64,000 nucleotides of DNA, taken from Clostridium sp. AF27-2AA. Its GTDB lineage: Bacteria > Bacillota > Clostridia > Lachnospirales > Lachnospiraceae. Below, piece by piece: positions 18,447-26,382 of this stretch; the first letter of the stretch is position 1; every line of letters starts with the position of its first letter. The notes beneath the pieces were generated by a model that was not told the origin of the DNA, searched no databases, and saw nothing but the letters and a program-made list of their open reading frames with translations. The position numbers and the translations under genes were made by a program. The stretch covers positions 96,560 to 160,559 of the forward strand of contig NZ_QUFI01000003.1 in assembly GCF_003478505.1 (NCBI RefSeq), written 5' to 3'.

Positions 18447-19520
18447 ATGAAGAAAATCGGAATCCTGACTAGCGGCGGCGACTGCCAGAGCTTAAATGCG
18501 GCTATGCGCGGAGTTGCCAAGGCGCTGTATGAAAAAGAAGCCGAGATTGAGATTTATGGAATTTTAGATGGCTATAAGGGCCTGATCTATGGAAACAGAA
18601 AAAAGATGAAGCCTTCCGATTTTTCCGGGATCCTGACGATTGGCGGAACCATTCTCGGTACCTCAAGACAACCCTTTAAGCAGATGCAGGTTCCGGATGA
18701 GCAGGGACTGGATAAGGTCAAGGCCATGAAGAATCATTACCGTAAATGGAAGCTGGACTGTCTTGTGATCCTTGGCGGAAACGGAACGCATAAAACTGCC
18801 AATCTGTTAAAGCAGGAAGGCCTCAACGTGGTTACCCTTCCCAAAACCATCGATAATGATATCTGGGGAACTGACATGACGTTTGGTTTTCACAGTGCCC
18901 TGGATATCGCAACACATGCCATTGACTGCATCCATACGACGGCAGCTTCCCACAGCCGGATCTTTATTGTGGAAGTGATGGGGCATAAAACAGGATGGCT
19001 TACCCTTCATGCCGGAATTGCCGGAGGAGCCGATGTCATTCTTTTGCCGGAATTGCCCTATGATATCCACAAGGTAGCCGATGCGCTGAAACAGCGCACC
19101 GAGAACGGAAAGCATTTTTCCATTCTGGCTGTGGCGGAAGGCGCAATCTCCAAAGAAGATGCCGCCCTGACCAGGAGCGAATACAAAAAGAAAAAACCCA
19201 GAAATACTTATCCCTCCATTGCATATGAAATCGCAGATCAGCTGGCAGCTGAAACCGGGCAGGAGGTGCGCATTACCATACCGGGACATACACAGAGAGG
19301 TGGAAGTCCCAATGCCTATGACCGGGTTCTGGCATCACGGCTTGGTTCCTTTGCTGCACAGCTGATCCTGGAAGAGCATTATGGATTTATGGTAGCTTTA
19401 CGGGAGGGTAAGCTGGTTGCACTCCCGCTGGAGGAAGTAAGCGGAAAACTGAAAACGGTACCGCCGGAGCATGAAATGATCGCGCAGGCAAAGGAGATAG
19501 GGATTTGCTTTGGAAACTGA
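18447..19520 (+). CDS. Phosphofructokinase, atypical active-site motifs
   Basis: A 357-residue PFKA-family kinase. It differs from ATP-PFK at key loops: GGDCQSLNAA instead of GGDAPGMNA, GGNGTHKTA where canonical enzymes have GGDGS, and PKTIDND (the Lys seen in PPi-type and mixed enzymes) with the catalytic Asp kept. GHTQRGGSPNAYDR is normal. The Gly after GGN suggests ATP, the Lys suggests the PPi/mixed clade; phosphoryl donor is therefore uncertain. It lies between a phosphate symporter and polyphosphate kinase, so phosphate metabolism may set its use. Confidence 0.85.
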   Translation: MKKIGILTSGGDCQSLNAAMRGVAKALYEKEAEIEIYGILDGYKGLIYGNRKKMKPSDFSGILTIGGTILGTSRQPFKQMQVPDEQGLDKVKAMKNHYRKWKLDCLVILGGNGTHKTANLLKQEGLNVVTLPKTIDNDIWGTDMTFGFHSALDIATHAIDCIHTTAASHSRIFIVEVMGHKTGWLTLHAGIAGGADVILLPELPYDIHKVADALKQRTENGKHFSILAVAEGAISKEDAALTRSEYKKKKPRNTYPSIAYEIADQLAAETGQEVRITIPGHTQRGGSPNAYDRVLASRLGSFAAQLILEEHYGFMVALREGKLVALPLEEVSGKLKTVPPEHEMIAQAKEIGICFGN

Positions 19521-19585
19521 TCGGAAAAATTTATTGTTACATAGAAAAACACGGGAGGCATTCCGTAACAACAGGAGGCATTAAC

Positions 19586-21664
19586 ATGGCTGCAAAAGCA
19601 AACACTGTAGAAGATAAACATACCGGCATTTACGTCAACCGCGAATTATCCTGGCTGAAATTCAACGAACGCGTGCTGGAAGAGGCAGAAAATGAGAAGG
19701 TTCCGCTTTGTGAACGCATGTCCTTTCTTTCGATATATCAGTCCAATCTGGATGAGTTTTTTATGGTCCGTGTCGGATCCCTGGAAGATATGAAATTACT
19801 GCCTGGCGACAACCGGGAAAATAAGACGAATATGACACCGCAGGAACAGATCGATGCCATTTTAAAGCGGGTCAACGTTTTAAACGACAGAAAGGATACG
19901 ATATACACGCATGTAATGGAGCTGGTGGCCAAAGAAGGCGTGCACCTGGTCTCATTCAGGGATCTGAGCAAGGCAGATGGAAAATATCTGGAAGATTATT
20001 TCCGCAGGGAAGTACTTCCGCTGCTTTCTCTCATGATCGTTGGTCGTAAACAGCCGTTTCCGTTTTTAAAAGGACAGGAAATCTATGCATTTGCAATTCT
20101 TGGTACCAAAAGCGGAAAAGAAAAGATTGGAATTATTCCGTGCAGCAGTGAGATGATCCCACGGCTGATCCCGGTTCCCGGACTGGAATCTACCTACATG
20201 CTGTTGGAAGAGCTGATCCTGCATTTCCTCCCGACTGCCTTTTCCGGTTATAAAGTACTGGAAAAATCAGTGCTGAGAGTTACCAGAAATGCGGATATTG
20301 ATGTGAACAAGATTTATGATGAGGATCTGAATTACCGGGATCAGATGGCCCAGGTCGTTAAATTAAGAAAAAAGCTGGCGCCGGTACGTCTGGAACTGAC
20401 AAGAGATATAGCCCCGAAGATGGTGGATACCGTCTGCAATTATCTGGAACTGACCAAGGATCAGGTTTTTTATTCCAAAGCGCCATTGGATCTGTCTTTC
20501 CTGTTTGCGCTGGAAGATGTACTCCGTAAAAATCCGGACCTTGTATTTCCGAAACGGCTTCCGCAGTCTACCTCCCAGCTGGATTCCGCAAGCCCGGTCA
20601 TTCCGCAGATTCTGGATCATGACGTTCTGCTTTCCTATCCATATGAAAGCATCCGGCCATTTTTAAATATGCTGTCAGAAGCAGCCAATGACCCCAAGGT
20701 AGTTTCTATCCGAATGACTTTATATCGTCTGGCAAAGAATTCCAAAGTTGTGGAGGCACTGGTAGAAGCAGCTGAAAACGGCAAACAGGTAGATGTTCTG
20801 GTGGAATTAAAGGCGCGCTTTGATGAAGCGAACAACATTGAGTGGAGCCGCCGCCTGGAAGATGCGGGCTACCATGTCGTATATGGTATTGATGGTCTGA
20901 AGGTTCATTCTAAACTGTGCCTTATAACCAGAAAAGACGGAAGTAATATCCAGTATATCACGCAGGTTGGTACAGGAAATTACAATGAAAAAACATCCCG
21001 CATGTACACAGATCTTTCCCTGATTACCGCAAATACGGAAATCGGAGAGGACGCGCTGCGTGTATTTCAGTCCATCCTGATCGGTGACACGGTAGAAAAA
21101 TCAGAAAAATTACTGGTTGCCCCGAAATGCCTTCAGGAGCCTGTTCTTTCTATGATCGACAAGGAGATTCAGACCGCTTTGGCCGGAAAACCGGCGTACA
21201 TCGGTATTAAGATCAATTCTCTTACCGATAAACGCATCATTGACAAGCTGGTAGAAGCCTCAAAAGCAGGTGTAAAGATTGAAATGGTCGTAAGAGGAAT
21301 CTGCTGCCTGAAATCTGGAGTTCCAGGAAAAACGGAAAACATACAGATACGCAGTATTGTAGGACGTTATCTGGAGCATTCCAGAATCTATATATTCGGA
21401 ACGCCGGAGCGCGACAGCATCTATATTTCCTCTGCAGATTTTATGACAAGGAATACGCTGCGCCGGGTTGAGGTGGCTGTACCGGTATATGACAACGGTT
21501 TAAAATGCAGGATCCGTGAAATGTTTTTAACGATGATGAGCGATAATGTTAAGGCCAGGGTACAGCAGCCGGACGGCAGCTACAAAATAGAGCCGGACGG
21601 CGATTCCAGCCTGAACGCACAGGAAACCCTCTTTGAAGAAGCTTATGCGGCCGCCCGCTCCTGA
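19586..21664 (+). CDS. ppk: Polyphosphate kinase 1
   Basis: A 692-residue PPK1, full family length. It makes polyphosphate from ATP reversibly. Start 19586 is set by AGGAGG before ATG; an earlier in-frame ATG at 19505 overlaps the pfk end. N-domain motif VNRELSWLKFNERVLEEA, autophosphorylated His in GLKVHSKLCLIT (about residue 440), the second catalytic His in YLEHSRIYIFG (about 595) and the phospholipase-D-like fold are all present. It is the last gene of the phosphate island and is probably cotranscribed with the symporter and pfk (no terminator between them). Confidence 0.95.
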   Translation: MAAKANTVEDKHTGIYVNRELSWLKFNERVLEEAENEKVPLCERMSFLSIYQSNLDEFFMVRVGSLEDMKLLPGDNRENKTNMTPQEQIDAILKRVNVLNDRKDTIYTHVMELVAKEGVHLVSFRDLSKADGKYLEDYFRREVLPLLSLMIVGRKQPFPFLKGQEIYAFAILGTKSGKEKIGIIPCSSEMIPRLIPVPGLESTYMLLEELILHFLPTAFSGYKVLEKSVLRVTRNADIDVNKIYDEDLNYRDQMAQVVKLRKKLAPVRLELTRDIAPKMVDTVCNYLELTKDQVFYSKAPLDLSFLFALEDVLRKNPDLVFPKRLPQSTSQLDSASPVIPQILDHDVLLSYPYESIRPFLNMLSEAANDPKVVSIRMTLYRLAKNSKVVEALVEAAENGKQVDVLVELKARFDEANNIEWSRRLEDAGYHVVYGIDGLKVHSKLCLITRKDGSNIQYITQVGTGNYNEKTSRMYTDLSLITANTEIGEDALRVFQSILIGDTVEKSEKLLVAPKCLQEPVLSMIDKEIQTALAGKPAYIGIKINSLTDKRIIDKLVEASKAGVKIEMVVRGICCLKSGVPGKTENIQIRSIVGRYLEHSRIYIFGTPERDSIYISSADFMTRNTLRRVEVAVPVYDNGLKCRIREMFLTMMSDNVKARVQQPDGSYKIEPDGDSSLNAQETLFEEAYAAARS

Positions 21665-21697
21665 GCCGGCACGCATAAGCGAAAAAGGGACAAAACC

Positions 21698-21790
21698 CTA
21701 AGAAAACTGATGAAACAGTGTGATCAGTCTTTCCATGGGTGCAATGGCCTGCTTGCCTTTTAATGTGACAATGGAGTAGCTTGTTTTCAT
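21698..21790 (-). pseudogene. Possible LysR-type regulator 3' remnant
   Basis: The minus frame reads MKTSYSIVTLKGKQAIAPM and ends shortly after with a stop. This resembles the last 25-30 residues of LysR-type effector domains. No upstream part survives. Only a short match read by eye, so low confidence. Confidence 0.25.
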
Positions 21791-21857
21791 GGCAGGATTG
21801 AAAAAACTGTTAAAACAGCTTGAACAGGAATTTTGATGGAACAGGAGCAGATGACTT

Positions 21858-23045
21858 ATGAAGAAACAATTGATTTCGCAGGCCTTAGAATCACATCTTT
21901 CAGAGCTGGTTTCCATGTCTGACCAGATTTATGATTTCGCAGAGCCTGGAATGGAAGAGATTCAGTCCAGCAGGCTTTTAACCGAATATCTGAAAGCAAA
22001 AGGATTTGAGGTAGAATGTGGAATTGCAGGACTTCCGACAGCCTTCCGGGCTGTATACGAGCAGGGCAGCGGTGGTCCGTCCTTTGGTTTTCTGGAAGAA
22101 TATGATGCTATAAAAGATATCGGACATGCCTGCGGACACCACATGCAGGGACCGTCGGTGATCGGAGCCGCTCTGGCACTTTGTGATGTATGCGGTGAAG
22201 AGCCGTATAAGATCGTCATTTACGGAACGCCTGCAGAGGAGACGATCGGCGGAAAGATCATCATGAAAGAAAAGGGCTGCTTTCAGGACATTGACATTGC
22301 GCTGATGATGCATGCGGCACCGAATACCTGTGTGGATGTCCGTTGTATGGCACTGGAATGCTATTACGTGACTTTCCACGGCGTAGAAAGCCATGCTGCC
22401 ATGAGCCCGCACAAGGGAAAGAGTGCCTTCGATTCCGCACTTCTGTCTTTCCAGGGCATTGAATTTTTGCGGGAACATTTGCTGGAAGATTCCCGTATGC
22501 ATTACACGATCCTCGATGCCTGCGGACCGTCCAACATTGTTCCGGGAAGGGCGAAGGCTGAATATACGCTGCGCTCTTACAGTACAGACTATCTGGAAAA
22601 TGTGATTGTTCCCAGATTTCAGGATATTTAAAAGGGTGCCTGTCTTATGACCGGAACTACTTGTGAGATTGAGCGCAGCTATCCGTTCCAGGCCAAAATC
22701 CCATGTATGACATTAAACAATCTGATCATGGAAAATGCTGAGGAATTTAAAGCTCCGCAGCTTGCCGGACCAAGAGAAAAAACGGGCTCTACAGACTTTG
22801 GAAATGTAATGTATGATGTTCCGGGCTGCTGTATCCGGACCGCTTTTGTCCCGGAGGGAACCGCAGCACATTCCAAGGAATATCTGGAAGCCGGAAAAAC
22901 AGAGAAAGCACATGAGGCACTTCGGTACGGAGCAGAAATTCTTGCCGGAACCTGTGTGGATATTCTGGAACGGCCTGAACTTCTTTCAGAAATCCAAACG
23001 GAATTCCGGGAACGGAAGCAGAAGGAAAAGGACGTATCCTTTTAA
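21858..23045 (+). pseudogene. M20 family amidohydrolase broken by an in-frame stop
   Basis: Two stretches in one reading frame, 21858-22631 and 22632-23045, together give about 395 residues, the length of AbgB/HipO-like M20 aminoacyl-amidases. The first half has the metal-site motifs YDAIKDIGHACGHHMQGP and TPAEETIGGK; the second has LMTGTTCEIE and GSTDFGNV, which carries late M20 residues. A single TAA at 22629-22631 separates them and the family alignment continues straight through. A restart at ATG 22647 would give only the C-terminal part. Either a nonsense mutation or a base-call error; if real, the enzyme is inactive. Confidence 0.8.
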
Positions 23046-23054
23046 AAATAAATG

Positions 23055-23096
23055 AAAAAATAGCGGAGGCGCCATTGGCGCGGCCGCTATTTTTTG
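23055..23096. terminator. Bidirectional terminator between M20 gene and SleB-like gene
   Basis: AAAAAATAGCGG (23055-23066) pairs with CCGCTATTTTTT (23084-23095), with an inner GGCGCC/GGCGCG stem. A runs on one side and T runs on the other let it serve both convergent genes; it overlaps the stop codon of the minus-strand gene. Confidence 0.85.
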
Positions 23097-24085
23097 TAAA
23101 AACAGTTTCCGCCGACAATCTTATACGAGGAATAATCTTCCGGTGAAATCCGTTTGGTAGAATTAAAATAAAGGTAATCTCCGATATTATTGGAACCGCA
23201 CAGTGCGTCCTTTGAGGCCTTCAGCGCAGTTTTGGAAGGCCCCTGAGCCAGAAAGCTGTCCAGCAGACCGGAAGATGCGCCGGGAAACTGACCGTCTGCG
23301 TAGATGACACTGGAAATGGACTTTCCCCAGTGTTTTGACTTTACGCGGTTGATGATACAGCTTGCAACGGCAAGCTGGGCATCATAGGAGCCATTTCCGG
23401 TTTCCATGGCTGTGCAGGCTGCAAGCAGATAGATCTCATCATCTGTTGCGGAAATCACATAAGCAGGTTTTGCCTGTGCCTCTGCTCCGGAATGAAGAGC
23501 AGCCGCTTCTTTTTTTGTATCGACCGCAGCTCCCGGAACTGGTATGATTTTCGCGTATTCCGCTGAGATATAGCCGCTTGCGTCAGCCTGAAGCTGAACC
23601 TTGATCCAGCCGTTTGAGGATTCCAGGAGCGGAAACGATTCCTCCTGAGCTGCCTGTTTTACGATTACGGCATCCGTGGAAGGGGTTTTACGCACATTTA
23701 ATGTAACCGCAGTGACTTTGGCTCTCAAAAGTCCAAGCTCCTTTGCAAGAGGCTCAATGTCCCTGCCGAACAGAAGATAATCATCCTTCAGCCAGCCCTC
23801 AAGCCCGCCAGAGCGGATCCTTGTCCAGCCGTTTTTCCGGTCAAGAACCGTTCCTCCGGAGCCACGGTAGCATTTTCCGATGATTTCTGCATCAACAGAA
23901 GGGCTGGTCCGCATATTCAGAGGCTCATTTTTGACATTGGCCACTGCCAGATTATCATAGGAAGAGGCAGCAAAGGACGGAGCAGCAAAAGCCGCTGCAA
24001 ACACGAAGACAGCTGCAGTAAGCGCTGCCACCTGTTTCAGTACACCGGCGGAAGCGGAGAGTATCTCAGAGATTCGTCGTTTCAT
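23087..24085 (-). CDS. Secreted SleB/CwlJ-type cell-wall hydrolase with two SH3 domains
   Basis: A 332-residue exported protein. A long signal region ends around AAPSFAASS (about residue 40). Two bacterial SH3 repeats follow (about 45-105 with LNMRTSPSVDAEIIG and 115-185 with LNVRKTPSTDAVIV), then a Hydrolase_2 domain (about 215-330) with the catalytic-region Glu in LLAACTAMETGNGS and the INRVKS motif. Such enzymes cleave spore cortex or vegetative peptidoglycan. It stands alone, convergent with the M20 remnant. Confidence 0.85.
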   Translation of the reverse strand: MKRRISEILSASAGVLKQVAALTAAVFVFAAAFAAPSFAASSYDNLAVANVKNEPLNMRTSPSVDAEIIGKCYRGSGGTVLDRKNGWTRIRSGGLEGWLKDDYLLFGRDIEPLAKELGLLRAKVTAVTLNVRKTPSTDAVIVKQAAQEESFPLLESSNGWIKVQLQADASGYISAEYAKIIPVPGAAVDTKKEAAALHSGAEAQAKPAYVISATDDEIYLLAACTAMETGNGSYDAQLAVASCIINRVKSKHWGKSISSVIYADGQFPGASSGLLDSFLAQGPSKTALKASKDALCGSNNIGDYLYFNSTKRISPEDYSSYKIVGGNCFYKK

Positions 24086-24226
24086 GTATATTTCTCCATG
24101 TATAAATGCAGTTCTTTGTTAAAATATTACAAAAGTATTACATGAAGAATATACCAAAATCCTGAGGATTTGTCAACTTCCGGCAAATCAGGACGTGTTG
24201 TGAAGCTGCTACACCACAAGGGGGAG

Positions 24227-24269
24227 CTACGCAATATCAATGTGCTTCACGCTCTCGCGCCGTTCCTCC
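24227..24269 (-). pseudogene. Remnant of a tyrosine recombinase 3' end
   Basis: The minus strand reads EERRESVKHIDIA then TAG. The intact recombinase at 27610-28710 ends EERRKSVKHIDIV, and the DNA agrees at about 37 of 43 positions. Only the last 13-14 codons remain. It marks an older copy of the same recombinase locus. Confidence 0.6.
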
Positions 24270-24482
24270 GGGAGATTGGAAGCTTCAAAAGCAAGATGAG
24301 AGCTCTAACAATCCATGAATTATTTCTATGAATAATAAAATATACATAATTATTATCTATTGATAATTTTCAAAAACCGTGCATATTGTGTACAATCTGC
24401 CTAAAAAAGTTAATTTTTTACGTTTCTCATTTGAAATTATTATGATAATGCGAGTTCTATCAAAATACATAATAAATAAAAA

Positions 24483-24498
24483 TTTATCAATTGATAAA
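24483..24498. promoter_or_regulatory. Perfect palindrome upstream of the FNT promoter
   Basis: TTTATCAATTGATAAA is a 16-bp perfect palindrome about 40 bp before the -35 box. A related half, ATTGATAA, occurs at 24358. Position suggests a transcription-factor operator; the ATCAATTGAT core is not a spaced FNR/CRP site (TTGAT-N4-ATCAA). Confidence 0.4.
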
Positions 24499-24535
24499 CA
24501 AAAAAATAACAGCACTGTCAAAAAAATAACGCTCG

Positions 24536-24564
24536 TTGCAACAATCAGACACCTGACTTATAAT
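24536..24564 (+). promoter_or_regulatory. Sigma-A promoter of the FNT gene
   Basis: TTGCAA (24536-24541) and TATAAT (24559-24564) with a 17-bp spacer, 43 bp before the ATG. Confidence 0.75.
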
Positions 24565-24606
24565 GGCGGAAATGGCCATGAAAACAAGAATATAGGGGGA
24601 TAATGT

Positions 24607-25428
24607 ATGAATCTGTTTTCACCGGCTCAAATTGCCGAAAATTATGTTTCGATTGGAAAAAGTAAGGTCAACACTGCCATTCCGAAGATGTTTCTGCTGG
24701 CCGTGATGGCTGAGGTATTCATTGCGCTTTGCGGAGTTGGAGCAACCACGGCAGCCGTGGGCGTACAGCCTGCTGCTATCGGAAAGCTTCTGGGTGCCTG
24801 CATCTTTCCGGGAGGCCTCACCATGGTACTTCTCGCCGGAAGTGAGTTATTTACCGGAAACTGTCTTTTGACGGTTCCGCTTCTTTCCGGAGAAGTAACG
24901 CTTCCCGGGGTTCTCAGAAACTGGATCGTTGTCTATCTTGGAAATTTTGCCGGCGGGCTTCTTGTGGCTGCCGGAGCCGTATATTCGCATCAGCTCTGCC
25001 TGTTTGGAAATGGCATGGCGGTATCCGTGATTTCCACAGCGGCCAGAAAATGCACGATGAGCTTTTCAGACGCGCTCATCCGGGGAGTTTTCTGTAATTT
25101 TCTGGTCTGCATCGCAGTCTGGATCTCATTCGCGGCGAAAGACGCGGCCGGAAAGGTTATCGGCCTGTTTTTTCCCATCATGATCTTTGTGCTCTGCGGG
25201 TTTGAGCACAGTGTGGCAAATATGTATTATATCGGAGCTGGCCTTATGGCAAGGACCGTACCGGAATATCTGGACGCGGCACTTGCAGCCGGGCTGAATC
25301 CTGATGTGATAAATCTGGGTAATTTTCTATTCGCAAACCTCCTGCCGGTCACCATTGGCAATGTTCTTGGCGGCGGCGTGTGCGTAGGCGGCGTATACTG
25401 GCTTGCCTATCTCAGGAAAGCAGATTAG
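24607..25428 (+). CDS. Formate/nitrite transporter family channel
   Basis: A 273-residue membrane protein of the FNT family (FocA/FdhC/NirC) with six hydrophobic segments. Family signatures are AGSELFTGNCLL in TM2-3 and CGFEHSVANMYYIGAG, which carries the conserved pore-region His. It passes small monovalent anions such as formate. Directly downstream lie remains of a formate dehydrogenase locus and moeA, so formate is the likely substrate here. It has its own promoter and looks intact, unlike its neighbours. Confidence 0.9.
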   Translation: MNLFSPAQIAENYVSIGKSKVNTAIPKMFLLAVMAEVFIALCGVGATTAAVGVQPAAIGKLLGACIFPGGLTMVLLAGSELFTGNCLLTVPLLSGEVTLPGVLRNWIVVYLGNFAGGLLVAAGAVYSHQLCLFGNGMAVSVISTAARKCTMSFSDALIRGVFCNFLVCIAVWISFAAKDAAGKVIGLFFPIMIFVLCGFEHSVANMYYIGAGLMARTVPEYLDAALAAGLNPDVINLGNFLFANLLPVTIGNVLGGGVCVGGVYWLAYLRKAD

Positions 25429-25524
25429 AAAAAACCAACCAGGAGAATGAAGGTATAGAATAATATGAGTAAGATTTTTCTTGCTGATTCCAAAAGCAAC
25501 GATGTCAGGATTGGCCGTCTTTTG

Positions 25525-25646
25525 GAAACATTTCGAGCAAAAATTAAAGCATATCCGCCGGGACAATCCGCTGCCGACTGCCTGCGCCATGATCTGTGAG
25601 CATCCATGTGAGGAACGCTGCAGACGGAAGCAATCGGATTGCAGGT
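25525..25646 (+). pseudogene. Fragment of an Fe-S flavoprotein (GltD/NuoF-like N-region)
   Basis: One frame reads KLKHIRRDNPLPTACAMICE followed by HPCEERCRR, the Cys-rich N-terminal motif of GltD-like and formate-dehydrogenase-associated flavoproteins. It closes at TGA 25644-25646 and nothing of the FAD domains follows. A deletion remnant within the formate dehydrogenase locus. Confidence 0.55.
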
Positions 25647-25718
25647 GAATCCTTTATCGAAGTGAATACGGAAGACGCGGAGGCACTTGGCATCCATGCC
25701 CAGGAGATGATTGCCGTT
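25632..25718 (+). pseudogene. Formate dehydrogenase alpha-subunit C-terminal fragment
   Basis: In a second frame the DNA reads GESFIEVNTEDAEALGIHAQ, a typical molybdopterin-dinucleotide-binding domain motif of FdhA/FdhF (the usual pattern is G-F-V-E-I-N-P-E-D-A-x-x-L-G-I). Only about 25 residues survive before the frame runs into FdhD-like sequence. Confidence 0.5.
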
Positions 25719-26310
25719 GTTTTCCTGCATACCCGAGTATCTGACAGAGGTCATTCTTGGTCATCTGAAAACGGAGGGGCTGATTCATTCCCTGGAGGAT
25801 GTGGAGTCTGTGGAATTGAGGGAGAACGGGCAGAAAGCCATGGTCCGTATATCAGTGCCGCTTCCATCCGGGTTCCCGGACCAGTATACGAAAACACCGC
25901 ATCCGCTGACACCCATTGACTGGAAGCCGGAATGGATTTTTTCCCTGGCAGACCGGATTGCGGAAGGTATGCCCCTTCACGAAAAAACCTGGGGCGCCCA
26001 CAGCTGTTTTCTGGCCCTGGGAGAGCAGCTTCTGTTTTCCTGTGAGGACATCGGACGGCACAATGCCATCGACAAAGCCGTGGGCTATGCGCTGAAAAAC
26101 GGGCTTTCGCTGGAATATTGTATTCTGTACACCAGCGGAAGAACGCCGTTTGATATGACTATGAAAATCATTATGGCGGGGATTCCGGTGGTGGCGGCAA
26201 AAGCCATTCCCATGATGGATTCCGTAGAACTGGCAAAGAAATACCGTCTGACCATGATCTGTGCCGCAAGACCAGACCGGATGCGCGTTTATACGGATTT
26301 TTATCATTGA
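25711..26310 (+). pseudogene. fdhD: FdhD sulfurtransferase, N-terminally truncated
   Basis: A frame of 199 codons matching FdhD, the sulfurtransferase that activates formate dehydrogenase by delivering sulfur to its molybdenum cofactor. CIPEYLTEVILGHLKTEGLI aligns with the conserved start region of FdhD, so about 40-50 residues before it are missing. KTWGAHSCFLA, FSCEDIGRHNAIDKAVGYAL and YTSGRTPFDM are well kept. The Cys-containing loop expected between the N-domain and WKPEWIFSLADR is not seen. With the locus collapsed upstream it is probably not functional, although most of the fold is open. ATG 25711 is only the nominal start. Confidence 0.7.
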
Positions 26311-26382
26311 CCGTAACCAGGTGAAGGGGAAATGACAGCTAAGATACATGCTGAGAAAAGACAAGCAAAGGGGAATGAGGAA

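Noticed and set aside
24379..24603. 74-codon frame upstream of the formate channel
   Set aside because: Covers the palindrome and promoter in AT-rich DNA, without a ribosome site.
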